Of a stretch of 64,000 nt of DNA, positions 25,438 to 35,044 are shown one piece after another. A program made the translations under genes and the position numbers. The number at the start of each line of letters is the position of its first letter. Within the stretch, counting starts at the first letter, position 1. The stretch spans positions 248,001 to 312,000 of the forward strand of contig CAWITB010000006.1 of NCBI GenBank assembly GCA_963838885.1, given 5' to 3'. Below the pieces are notes generated by a model, which saw only the letters and a program-made list of their open reading frames with translations, made no database searches and had not been told where the DNA came from. The DNA comes from JAICMB01 sp963838885 (GTDB taxonomy: Bacteria; Acidobacteriota; Terriglobia; Bryobacterales; Bryobacteraceae).

Positions 25438-26616
25438 AGCTGCTGTGGGTGAAGGCGGATTTTCTGCATCCGGCCAATCGCGGCGGGCAAATCCGCACGC
25501 TCGAAACGCTGAAAAGGCTGCACCGCCGCCATGAGGTGCATTATGTCGCGCTCGACGGCGCCAACAAAGAAGGCCTCGCGCGCAGCGGCGAATACTGCTC
25601 CCACGCTTACCCCATTCCGCACCATGTCCCGGAGAAGAACAGCCTCGCGTTTGCGGGCCAGTTGGCCAAGGGTCTCGTTTCGCCGCTGCCCGTGGCCGTA
25701 AGCCGCTACAAATCGGCCGCCATGAAGCGGCGCATCGAGAAGCTCTCGCGAGCGGAAAAATTCGATCGCATTGTGTGCGATTTTCTGTTTCCCGCGCCGA
25801 ACATCCCCGATCTTCCTGGCTGCGTCCTGTTTCAGCACAACGTCGAGGCGACCATCTGGAAGCGCCACGTCCAGAACGCCGCCAGCCCGGCCCATCGCGC
25901 TGTATTTCCGGCTTCAGGCCAAGCGCATGCTCGATTATGAAGGCCACGTCTGCCGCGCCGTGAAGAGCATCATCGCGGTTTCGGACGTGGATGCGGCCAG
26001 AATGCGCGGAGAGTACGGCGCCGAGCGGGTTGCCGCCGTGCCCACCGGCGTCGATCTCGATTATTTCGCTCCGCCGGGGCCGTCCGTGGCGGCCTCGGAT
26101 CTGATTTTCGTAGGATCGATGGACTGGATGCCGAACATCGACGGCGCGCAGTGGTTCCTGCGCGAGGTGCTGCCGCTGATCCGCAAGCGGCGGCCGGATT
26201 GCACAGTCGCCCTTGCGGGGCGCAAGCCAGCGCCGCTTCTCGAGGAGCTGGCGAAGAACGACGCGCGCGTCGTGGTGACGGGTACCGTGCCCGACATTCG
26301 GCCGCATCTGTGGGGTTCGACTGTGTCTATCGTTCCGCTGCGCATCGGCGGCGGCACTCGGCTCAAGATTTTCGAGGCCATGGCCGCGCGCGTTCCCGTC
26401 GTGTCGACCACAATCGGAGCCGAAGGTCTGCCGCTCGAAGACGGCGCGCAGATTCACATTGCCGACGACCCGCCCTCGTTCGCGGCCCATTGCGTCGAGC
26501 TACTCGAGAATGCCGCCGCGCGCCGCCGCATGACGGACGCGGCATGGGAGACGGTTTCGTCCCAATTCTCCTGGGAAGCCGTGTCGCAACGCTTCGAACG
26601 GCTGCTGGAATCTTGA
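25434..26616 (+). pseudogene. Glycosyltransferase group 1 (GT4) of the exopolysaccharide operon, interrupted by one frameshift
   Basis: From ATG 25434 the frame reads MKLLWVKADFLHPANRGGQI and continues to VLFQHNVEATIWKRH and SPAHR. At about 25885-25890 the reading must advance one base to continue LYFRLQAKRMLDYEGHVCRA, then IAVSDVDAARM, VPTGVDLDYF, FVGSMDWMPNIDG, and GGTRLKIFEAMAARVPVVST, the donor-binding GT4 signature, ending at 26616. Joined, it is a full protein of about 394 residues, close to the XrtA-system GT4 family. A single extra base in the repetitive stretch CGCGCTG is either a mutation or a base-call error; both halves are otherwise well preserved. Confidence 0.85.
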
Positions 26617-26653
26617 AGGCGCGCGCCGCTTTTCGCCGCGATGGGCCGGCGAA

Positions 26654-26890
26654 CTAATCGAATAGCGAGGGCTGCCTGTCCGGCTGAACCTCTTCGGGCC
26701 GTTTTCGCTCCGCGCTCGATCCGAATTCGCGCAGGGCGCCCATCAGCTTGCGATGCCGGTCGTATATCTCGAGAAGCGCCTGGCAGCGCCGGCAGCCGCC
26801 GCGAATACCACTCTCGCCGTCCTCTCTGGGATTGTACTTGGGATGCGTTCCGCAGCGGCCCTTCCACGTCACGTTCGCGATCTTCAACAC
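26654..26890 (-). CDS. Small Cys-rich protein, probable zinc-binding
   Basis: The 78-residue product contains CGTHPKYNPREDGESGIRGG directly followed by CRRCQALLEIYDRHRKLM. The spaced cysteines and His (C-x2-HP ... GGC-x2-C) look like a small zinc knuckle followed by a helix. I recognise the sequence type from acidobacterial genomes but know no named family or role. It is convergent with the exopolysaccharide operon. The charged tail and the compact motif make it more credible than a random open frame. Confidence 0.6.
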   Translation of the reverse strand: MLKIANVTWKGRCGTHPKYNPREDGESGIRGGCRRCQALLEIYDRHRKLMGALREFGSSAERKRPEEVQPDRQPSLFD

Positions 26891-26981
26891 GGCTGAAGCG
26901 AAAGCATACCACGCGAGCGGGGCGGGCGCGGGTCAGGTAGTGTCTCCGCCGTTTCACCATCGCTCGTCCGGAGGAGAGAGC

Positions 26982-27206
26982 ATGGCAGAGGACACGAAAC
27001 CCACCATCTCCGGATGGGTACTGGAAAGATTTACGGCGTTTTGCGGATCAGGGCAGGGGCCCGTCGTAGTCACTCCGGAGGCGCTTAAACCGACCTCTCA
27101 GTCGGTGGTCCGCGCGTTCACGAGATCAGTGGAGCTTTCACCAATACCGCGCCTTGCTTGCCTTTTTAAAGGCTCCGGTAAACTGCGGGAACTGAAGCCG
27201 GAATGA
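26982..27206 (+). CDS. Small open reading frame of unknown function
   Basis: The start ATG 26982 has an excellent ribosome binding site (GGAGGAGAGAGC just before it). The 74-residue product (MAEDTKPTISGWVLERFTAF ...) resembles nothing I know. Its last 13 codons overlap the TPP-enzyme relic on the other strand, so the 3' part may be accidental and the gene itself a truncated remnant. Confidence 0.35.
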   Translation: MAEDTKPTISGWVLERFTAFCGSGQGPVVVTPEALKPTSQSVVRAFTRSVELSPIPRLACLFKGSGKLRELKPE

Positions 27207-27320
27207 CGCAGACGTAATCGAAGTTCAAGGTCTTGAGGACGTCGAGCATGAAATCGGCTCCCGTGCGGTCGGCGGCGTTACATCGAGTCGGCCAACGGGC
27301 GGGGCCGTTTCGAGAGGAGA
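27166..27320 (-). pseudogene. N-terminal relic of a thiamine-pyrophosphate enzyme
   Basis: The minus strand reads RTGADFMLDVLKTLNFDYVC followed by VIPAS. This equals the start of the TPP-binding N-terminal domain of acetolactate-synthase-like enzymes (GADFMVDVLKxLGFEYVxxNPxS). It then diverges and stops at 27166. No downstream TPP domains exist here. About 30 recognisable codons remain. Confidence 0.5.
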
Positions 27321-27517
27321 GCGGCCGCGCGCCGTCGTCTTCGCAACGATAAAACGCAGACTGGTGGGTGCGGGAACGAGTCTCTGCCAAAGTCGGTCGC
27401 CGCCCGGTGAGGACGGCTCACTTCCGCGACGCCGCGGGATGAGGCGTTTTCTCCACAACGCCCCATCCCACGCGAGGGCAGAACCATTTATTCGAAGGTC
27501 GTGCAGCGGCCGGGGAT
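27321..27517. other. Short non-coding stretch
   Basis: I see nothing recognisable in these 200 bases on either strand beyond low-complexity open frames. Confidence 0.4.
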
Positions 27518-27946
27518 TTAGCGGTCGGCCGGCACTACGGTCATGGCTACAAGGCCGGCGCCCTTTGCGGTTTCCTTCTCGAGCGCGCTCTTAATGACGT
27601 CGATTCTGGTGGCATCGGGCGTCCACACTTGCGAGAGGAAATAGCGATCGCCGTAGCGATTAAAGACCAGCTTCGGATCGGCAGCGCCGGCTTGGGCGGC
27701 GAATCCCTGGTTCACGGTAAAAACAATGCTGTTCCCGGTGGCCATGTTTTTGATCAGGACCACGCCGCCGGTGCTGCCCACGCGAGTAAGCATGTACCGG
27801 CCGGCGGGCAGATCCCGCTGCTGGATGTGGAAGGCAAACGGGACCGTAGCGGACTCGGTCGGCATGCTTTCGGAATACAGGAAAGGAGCCCCCAGCACTG
27901 CGGTCAGTCCAAGGGACGTAACGAAACGGCGAATTTGGTTTTTCAT
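27518..27946 (-). CDS. Secreted protein of unknown function, acidobacterial type
   Basis: The 142-residue protein begins with a signal peptide (MKNQIRRFVTSLGLTAVLGA) and has a strong TAGGAGGG ribosome binding site. The body (VPFAFHIQQRDLPAGRYMLT, VVLIKNMATG, FNRYGDRYFLSQVW) matches a small beta-rich secreted protein that is common and multicopy in Acidobacteria but has no known function. A repeat array 118 bp upstream of the start may control it. Confidence 0.75.
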   Translation of the reverse strand: MKNQIRRFVTSLGLTAVLGAPFLYSESMPTESATVPFAFHIQQRDLPAGRYMLTRVGSTGGVVLIKNMATGNSIVFTVNQGFAAQAGAADPKLVFNRYGDRYFLSQVWTPDATRIDVIKSALEKETAKGAGLVAMTVVPADR

Positions 27947-28063
27947 GTTGCCCTCCTATAGGCGTTTTTTGAAGTACGCCATCAGAGATGCATCTCGGGA
28001 ACCAGTCGCAAGCGATATAGTAATCAGAGAGTTACAGGCTAACGACGCTAAATTGAGAAGCAC

Positions 28064-28093
28064 TTGGTGAGTTTCACTAACCAATTGGTGAGT
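28064..28093. promoter_or_regulatory. Candidate regulator-binding repeat array
   Basis: TTGGTGAGT occurs at 28064-28072 and again at 28085-28093, exactly 21 bp apart (two DNA turns). Between them ACTAACCAA (28076-28084) is the inverted form with one mismatch. The array is about 120 bp upstream of the secreted-protein gene and just after the stop of the sigma54 activator gene, the usual distance for an enhancer-type site. I could not see a convincing -24/-12 sigma54 promoter below it. Confidence 0.45.
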
Positions 28094-28101
28094 GGACGGC
28101 C

Positions 28102-29972
<1,871 letters not shown>

Positions 29973-29976
<4 letters not shown>

Positions 29977-30722
29977 CCTTCGTAGATGCTTCCTCGCGAA
30001 ACGAGTGAGCTAGTAGCGGTGGCGAGCATGAGCGGAACGCGCAACAACCATGGTGGCGTCTGTTCCAGACTCTCGCTGCTGAAGAAGATTGAGACTAAAA
30101 CGATGCGCGATGCCAGGAATTGGCCGCCGATGCCGAAAACAGTGTTGACACTATATTTGTGAACGAACTGCTGAGCGGGGATGAGCAAGCGTCCGGCAGA
30201 ATCGTGCGCATGGGAGGGGTCTTGCACAAAAAAGCTTTCCGTGAAGACTCCGAAGCGCTCGGCGGCCCGCGTGGCGGAGTGTTTTTCGTACCACGCGGAG
30301 GAGTTGCCCAACTGACGCGTAAGCGCGGCCACCATGGGAATTTCGGCCACGACATCTTCGGATAACAGTGGAATTCCCAGATGGTCGCGCGATGTATAAC
30401 GATCGCGCCAGGCGGGTTCGAAACCGGCGGTACCTAAGAGCGAAAGTACGCGCGTATCTGCGCTCAACAACTGAGCCATGTTTCCGGCATGGGCAACCTT
30501 TTGAACAAAGTCGCGATCCCGGGCAGGCAACATTCCGTAAGGAATCGTCGCGTAGGTACGGGCCAACACGACCCATTCCGCGAACTCCCTGTGGAAGCGA
30601 TCCATCAATCGCTGCGATGCGTCCTGGAGCGTGTTGCCCTTTCTGACTTCGTTGCGTAATTCGCCCATCAGGAGATCAACGGCCTCGGCATCAAGCGTGA
30701 GTTGCATTTGCGCGTTCGACAA
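29973..30722 (-). CDS. Conserved protein of unknown function between pntB and a sigma54 activator
   Basis: The 249-residue protein has no signal peptide. Its mainly helical N-terminus (MQLTLDAEAVDLLMGELRNE) is followed by a region (FAEWVVLARTYATIPYGMLP, LSLLGTAGFEPAWRDRYTS, HLGIPLLSEDVV, IPMVAALTRQLG, and LLIPAQQFVHKYSVNTVFGI) that feels like a ligand-sensing module related to those in histidine kinases. I cannot name it. The start is TTG 30722, one base after the pntB stop, and the end overlaps the activator start by 4 bp. Coupling suggests it senses a signal for, or partners with, the activator. Confidence 0.75.
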
Positions 30723-30723
30723 A

Positions 30724-32109
30724 TCAAGCGTGGGCGGCGGCGGGCAGTTCTCTGACGATTTCTCCGACGAAGCCTTTGGCGTCCCCGAAGAGCATCAGGG
30801 TGCGATCCATATAATACAGCTCGTTATCGATGCCGGCGAAACCGGGGCTCATGCTGCGCTTGATGACCATTACGGTGTGGGCCTTGTCGACATCGAGTAT
30901 GGGCATCCCATAGATGGGGCTGGCGGTATCGTGGCGGGCGGCGGGGTTGACGACGTCGTTTGCGCCGATCACGAGCGCGACATCGGCTTCGCCGAACTCG
31001 TCGTTGATCTCCTCCATTTCGTGGAGACGGTCGTAGGGAATGTCGGCTTCGGCCAGCAGGACGTTCATGTGGCCGGGCATGCGGCCGGCCACCGGATGAA
31101 TGGCGAACTGCACGTCGACTCCGCGCCGCGTGAGTTGGTCGGTGAGCTCGCGGACCTTGTGCTGCGCCTGCGCCACGGCCATGCCATAGCCGGGTACGAC
31201 GATGACCTTGCGCGCGGACGAGAGAATTTCGGCGGCATCTTCGGCGCTGGCGCTGTGAACCGGCCGGCGCTGCGTTCCCGCCGCGGCGCCCCCGGATTGC
31301 ACTTGCCCGAACGCTCCGAACAGGACGTTGGTGAAAGAGCGGTTCATGGCCTTGCACATGATCACCGAGAGGATAAAGCCGGAGGCGGCATTGACGGCGC
31401 CGGCGATGATGAGCAATTTATTGTTCAGCGCGAAGCCCATGGCCGCGGCCGACATGCCGGCGTAGGAATTGAGAAGCGCGATGACCGTGGGCATATCGCC
31501 GCCGCCGATGGGCATGATAAGAAGCACGCCGAAGATGAGCGCCATCAAGCAGAACGCGGGAAAAACCCACAGCGGGGCGGGCGCGACGATCAGCCAGACT
31601 CCCAACACGATCGCAAAAGCGAGCAAAGCCAAATTAGCGAAGTTCTGGCCTTTATACGTCATGGGGCGGGTCGGCACCAGCTCCTGCAATTTGCCGAACG
31701 CCATGATGCTGGCCGTGAAGGTGAGAAAACCGAGCAGGACTTCGACGACCAAGGCGACCATGGTGAATCCGGTGGGCCGCTGGGGTGACTTGTAGTATTC
31801 GGCGGTTCCGACGAGAGCGGCGGCAAACGTTCCGAAGGCGTGCGAGAGCGCGGTTAATTGCGGGACCGCGGTCATGGGCATAAGGTACGCCAGCGGCACT
31901 CCGATGGCGGTTCCGATCAGGAACGCGACCCAAATGCCGGCGAGCGAGACGACGTTGAAGTGCACCAGGGTGCCGGCGACGGCGGCGAGCATGCCGATCT
32001 CACCGGCGAGGACGCCGCGGCGGGCCGTCGCCGGAGAGCTCAGCCATTTAATCGAAAAACAAATCGTGATGGCTGCAAAAAGATAAGAATACTGCCAGAA
32101 ATTCTCCAT
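30724..32109 (-). CDS. pntB: NAD(P) transhydrogenase subunit beta
   Basis: This 461-residue protein is the beta subunit of proton-translocating transhydrogenase, which uses the proton-motive force to make NADPH from NADH. Eight or nine transmembrane helices fill about residues 1-265. The NADP-binding domain III follows (KVIVVPGYGMAVAQAQ, IHPVAGRMPGHMNVLLAEA, ALVIGANDVVNPAA, MPILDVDKAHTVMVIKRSM). Length matches E. coli PntB (462). The gene starts immediately after pntAB's stop. All conserved blocks are intact. Confidence 0.97.
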   Translation of the reverse strand: MENFWQYSYLFAAITICFSIKWLSSPATARRGVLAGEIGMLAAVAGTLVHFNVVSLAGIWVAFLIGTAIGVPLAYLMPMTAVPQLTALSHAFGTFAAALVGTAEYYKSPQRPTGFTMVALVVEVLLGFLTFTASIMAFGKLQELVPTRPMTYKGQNFANLALLAFAIVLGVWLIVAPAPLWVFPAFCLMALIFGVLLIMPIGGGDMPTVIALLNSYAGMSAAAMGFALNNKLLIIAGAVNAASGFILSVIMCKAMNRSFTNVLFGAFGQVQSGGAAAGTQRRPVHSASAEDAAEILSSARKVIVVPGYGMAVAQAQHKVRELTDQLTRRGVDVQFAIHPVAGRMPGHMNVLLAEADIPYDRLHEMEEINDEFGEADVALVIGANDVVNPAARHDTASPIYGMPILDVDKAHTVMVIKRSMSPGFAGIDNELYYMDRTLMLFGDAKGFVGEIVRELPAAAHA

Positions 32110-32466
32110 CTAAGCTTGTTTGCGCGTAGGGGACGCAGGCGCGGGGGCGGACGCTCGATTGCCAGGCTCCTTTTTGCGGAACATCTTCAGCATGCGGTCC
32201 GTGATGAGAAAGCCGCTGACGATGTTAATGGTGGAGGCGACCACGGCGGTATAGCCGAGAATGTGACTTAATTCGGGAGCGGCCTTATCGCCTGCGATCA
32301 TGATGGCGCCGACCACCGAAATGGCGGAGATGGCGTTGGTCAACGACATCAGAGGCGTGTGCAGGAGCGGAGAAACACGCCGCACCAGCTCCAGGCCGAG
32401 AAAGCCCGCCAAAAAGAAAACGTAAACGCTGAGGATGCCGAGCTCGAAGGCAGTATTGCCGTTCAC
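32110..32466 (-). CDS. pntAB: NAD(P) transhydrogenase subunit alpha part 2 (membrane part)
   Basis: The 118-residue protein has three or four transmembrane helices (ILSVYVFFLAGFLGLELVRR; TNAISAISVVGAIMIAG; VVASTINIVSGFLITDRML), the membrane part that is fused to the NAD domain in E. coli PntA but separate in three-gene systems. It overlaps pntAA by 4 bp and abuts pntB. The Pro/Ala-rich last 20 residues are a disordered tail. Confidence 0.95.
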   Translation of the reverse strand: MNGNTAFELGILSVYVFFLAGFLGLELVRRVSPLLHTPLMSLTNAISAISVVGAIMIAGDKAAPELSHILGYTAVVASTINIVSGFLITDRMLKMFRKKEPGNRASAPAPASPTRKQA

Positions 32467-33605
32467 GCCGGCACTCCGGCCAAGGACTCGAGCAGCGCCT
32501 TGACCTTGGGATGAACGACCTCGCCGTCGCGCGCTACCAAAGTGTCGCGAACGATCTCGTCGTCGAGGTCGATCTTGAGTTGCCCATCCTTGGCCGTCAT
32601 GTTTTTCAGGAAAGTCGCGATGTTGCGGGCGTAGAGTTGGCTGGCATGATAGGGCACCGACGATGCGAGGTTAAGAGGACCCACGATGGAGACGCCGTTC
32701 TCGACAACGGTTTCGCCCGGTTGCGTGAGCTCGCAATTGCCGCCGCGCTCGGCCGCAATGTCCACGATGACGGAGCCGGGCGCCATGCCGCGCGCCATTT
32801 CGGCGGTGATCAGAATGGGGGCTTTGCGTCCGGGAACGGCGGCGGTGGTGATGACGACGTCGTTTTCGCGCAGAATACCTGCCATCTGCTCGCGCTGGCG
32901 GCGGATCTCGTCTTCGGTGAGGGCGCGCGCGTACCCGCCTTCGCCTTCCGCCTTGACGTCAATGGACACGAACTTCGCGCCGAGACTTTCGATCTGTTCC
33001 TTGACCGCGGAGCGGACGTCGTAGCCGCTAACCACGGAGCCCAGGCGGCGCGCGGTTGCAATGGCCTGCAGACCCGCGACTCCGGCGCCCAGAACCAGGA
33101 CGCGCGCCGGCGGAATGGTCCCGGCCGCGGTCGTCATCATCGGAAACATCCGGGGTAGCGTGTTGGCGGCGATCAGCACGGCCTTATAACCGGCGATGGA
33201 GGCCATGGAGGAGAGCACATCCATGCTCTGCGCGCGCGTAATGCGGGGGATAAGCTCCATGGAAAAGAGCGTGACGCCGCGCTGCGCCAGATCGGCGGCC
33301 AGACGGGGGTCCGATAAGGGGTCGCACATTCCGATCACGACGTGGTCCGCCGACAGCGCCCGTGAATCCCGTACGCGCACATAGAGAAGAACCTGGGCAT
33401 TCTTGCGGACCTCGTCGGCGGAGGCGGCAACGACGGCGCCCTTGGCTTCAAATTCCCGATCGGGAAATCCGGCGGAAGCGCCCGCGCCGGCCTCAATCCA
33501 GAACTGCGCTCCGGTTTTGAGCAGCGCGTCCATCGCGCGCGGGACCATGGCTACGCGGCGCTCGCCTGGCGCCGTCTCTTTTACAACTCCAATCGTCAAC
33601 CCCAA
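32463..33605 (-). CDS. pntAA: NAD(P) transhydrogenase subunit alpha part 1 (NAD-binding)
   Basis: The 380-residue soluble subunit binds NAD(H) (domain I). It begins LTIGVVKETAPGERRVAMVP, the alanine-dehydrogenase/PNT N-terminal signature, with the Rossmann motif VLVLGAGVAGLQAIATARRL near 170-190 and RNIATFLKNMTAKDGQL near the end. Start is TTG 33605; AAAGGAGG lies about 12 bases upstream, a long but usable spacing. A self-complementary hairpin lies in the leader. First gene of a five-gene operon with pntAB, pntB, an unknown gene and a sigma54 activator. Confidence 0.95.
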   Translation of the reverse strand: MGLTIGVVKETAPGERRVAMVPRAMDALLKTGAQFWIEAGAGASAGFPDREFEAKGAVVAASADEVRKNAQVLLYVRVRDSRALSADHVVIGMCDPLSDPRLAADLAQRGVTLFSMELIPRITRAQSMDVLSSMASIAGYKAVLIAANTLPRMFPMMTTAAGTIPPARVLVLGAGVAGLQAIATARRLGSVVSGYDVRSAVKEQIESLGAKFVSIDVKAEGEGGYARALTEDEIRRQREQMAGILRENDVVITTAAVPGRKAPILITAEMARGMAPGSVIVDIAAERGGNCELTQPGETVVENGVSIVGPLNLASSVPYHASQLYARNIATFLKNMTAKDGQLKIDLDDEIVRDTLVARDGEVVHPKVKALLESLAGVPA

Positions 33606-33641
33606 GGAACTACCAAGCCTCCTTTAACAATTCGTGTAATC

Positions 33642-33672
33642 GGCGCCCGGAGGTTTTTCGTACACGGGCGCC
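33642..33672 (-). promoter_or_regulatory. Hairpin with competing pairings in the pnt leader
   Basis: On the pntAA transcript GGCGCCCG (33672-33665) pairs perfectly with CGGGCGCC (33649-33642) around a 15-base loop. The same segment contains GGAGG just before and CCUCC in the loop, which can pair with each other instead and disrupt the first stem. Two exclusive structures between promoter and first gene are the form of an attenuator. No U-run follows, so a translation-level role is as likely. Confidence 0.4.
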
Positions 33673-33783
33673 TCCGCCCCGTTGTTTGCGCGGAGTGAAT
33701 CGAGCGTTGTCGCGGCGTATCTCCATTGTCGCATTCGAGGGCGACGGGAGTCAGGAGGAAGCGCTCGGGGACGTTGTTAAAAT

Positions 33784-34026
33784 TTATGAAAGAACGCGGG
33801 TAGCGGCTGCGCGGCGGGAACAAATGCTGTGGGCGCGCCAGAACTGTTCTTGACCGGGGGAGTCGAGCGGCACGCAACTCCGTAGCGCGGTCGCGATGAC
33901 TTGCAGAGCTTCGGGAGTGAGCGGCTCGACTGCGTCGGCGAATTCAGCCATCGTGATCTCGCGATCGTCCAAGGCCAAAAGAAGAGCACAGACCGTGCGG
34001 TTTTCCACGTTCCCTGGCTGCGGCAT
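33784..34026 (-). CDS. Small protein of unknown function, possibly leaderless
   Basis: The 80-residue product (MPQPGNVENRTVCALLLALD ...) contains an acidic helical stretch (REITMAEFADAVEPLTPEAL) unlike GC-rich noise. A TATAAT box ends 6 bases before ATG 34026, so the transcript would begin at or next to the start codon: no ribosome binding site is possible or seen. It is 178 bp upstream of pntAA on the same strand and could share its promoter. Function unknown. Confidence 0.5.
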   Translation of the reverse strand: MPQPGNVENRTVCALLLALDDREITMAEFADAVEPLTPEALQVIATALRSCVPLDSPGQEQFWRAHSICSRRAAATRVLS

Positions 34027-34032
34027 ATCTGT

Positions 34033-34059
34033 ATTATAACTTACGAGCTAAGGTGTTAA
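34033..34059 (-). promoter_or_regulatory. Sigma70-like promoter of the small gene at 34026
   Basis: TATAAT is at 34038-34033 (minus strand) and TTAACA lies 15 bp upstream as a -35-like element. The predicted transcription start falls at the A of the ATG at 34026, giving a leaderless messenger. Confidence 0.5.
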
Positions 34060-34137
34060 CAGCATTTTTACATACCTCCCGCTTTATAACGGTTACAGGC
34101 GTAACCTGTCCATCAAACAGCGTACAAAGCGCGTTTT

Positions 34138-34947
34138 GTGCCACACTCGAATTTCATGCCAGGCTGTTTCCGTGGCGTGCGGCGGGTTAGCGCGCTGGGG
34201 TCCTTGTTGGTTCTTACGGGCGTGCAGGGTGGCGCGCAAGGCGACGGCGGATCGCTACGATACCATGCCGCGGCAGAAGCGCTTCACTACAGTATCGAAT
34301 GGCGCTTGATCGACGCCGGTCAAGCGCTCCTGAAAATTCAGCCCGAGGCGGGAGATAAGCAGCCGAGCTGGCAAGCGACGGTAGAGCTTCAATCGGCGGG
34401 CCTGGTTTCGAGGCTGTACAAGCTAGACGATAAATATTCCGTACAGCTCCAAGATCAATTTTGCGCGACGAGCAGCGAGCTGAACGCGCTCGAGGGAAAG
34501 AAGCATCGCGACACGAAGGTGACGTACGACGGAGTGCGCAAGCGCGCTACGTATGTCGAGCGCGATCTGGTGAAGAACACCATCGCGGCCACGAAAGAGA
34601 CGGAAATTCCGGCCTGCGTCTCGGACGTAATCGGGGGCTTTTACAAGCTGCGGACGATGCATCTGGAGCCGGGGCAGTCGGTCCAGATTGCCACCAGCGA
34701 CGGCAAGAAATCGGCGCAGGTGCGCATCGAGGCGCAGGAACGCGAGGAGATCAAGAACCATTTAGGGATGTTCAAGACGATTCGCTACGAGGCTTATATT
34801 TTCAACGGCGTGATTTATGCGAAAAAGGCGCGGTTGCTGATCTGGCTAACGGACGATGCCCAGCGGCTGCCGGTGCAGATTCGGGCGCGCATGCCGTTTC
34901 CGATCGGCTCGATTACGCTGGAGTTAGAGAAGGACGAGCATTCGTGA
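34138..34947 (+). CDS. DUF3108 family periplasmic protein
   Basis: The 269-residue protein has a signal-like segment (VSALGSLLVLTGVQGGAQG) and the DUF3108 pattern: LHYSIEWRLIDAGQALLKI, YKLDDKYSVQLQD, YKLRTMHLEPGQSVQIATSD, and a C-terminal AYIFNGVIYAKKARLLIWLT then DDAQRLPVQIRARMPFPIGS. The family is exported and beta-rich; no function is established. Start GTG 34138 or ATG 34156; neither has a strong ribosome binding site. The next gene follows by 97 bp. Confidence 0.82.
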   Translation: MPHSNFMPGCFRGVRRVSALGSLLVLTGVQGGAQGDGGSLRYHAAAEALHYSIEWRLIDAGQALLKIQPEAGDKQPSWQATVELQSAGLVSRLYKLDDKYSVQLQDQFCATSSELNALEGKKHRDTKVTYDGVRKRATYVERDLVKNTIAATKETEIPACVSDVIGGFYKLRTMHLEPGQSVQIATSDGKKSAQVRIEAQEREEIKNHLGMFKTIRYEAYIFNGVIYAKKARLLIWLTDDAQRLPVQIRARMPFPIGSITLELEKDEHS

Positions 34948-35044
34948 GCGGCGCGGGCGTGAGCGGCGTGAGCTGGTCCGGTAACGGCCGGCTCGCGAAC
35001 GCCGTCTATTCACGAAAGATCAGGGTGGCGATATTAGGGTAGCG

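Noticed and set aside
24550..26490. A 646-codon open frame on the minus strand opposite the amidotransferase and GT4 genes
   Set aside because: It is a shadow: His/Arg/Gly-rich translation with no motif, exactly antisense to two well-recognised genes in GC-rich DNA. The same applies to the long minus frame at 49808-51052 opposite the oxidoreductase.
27947..28063. Sigma54 promoter (-24 GG / -12 GC) upstream of the secreted-protein gene
   Set aside because: No TGGCAC-N5-TTGC-like sequence is convincing; TGGCGTACTTC is too far from consensus.
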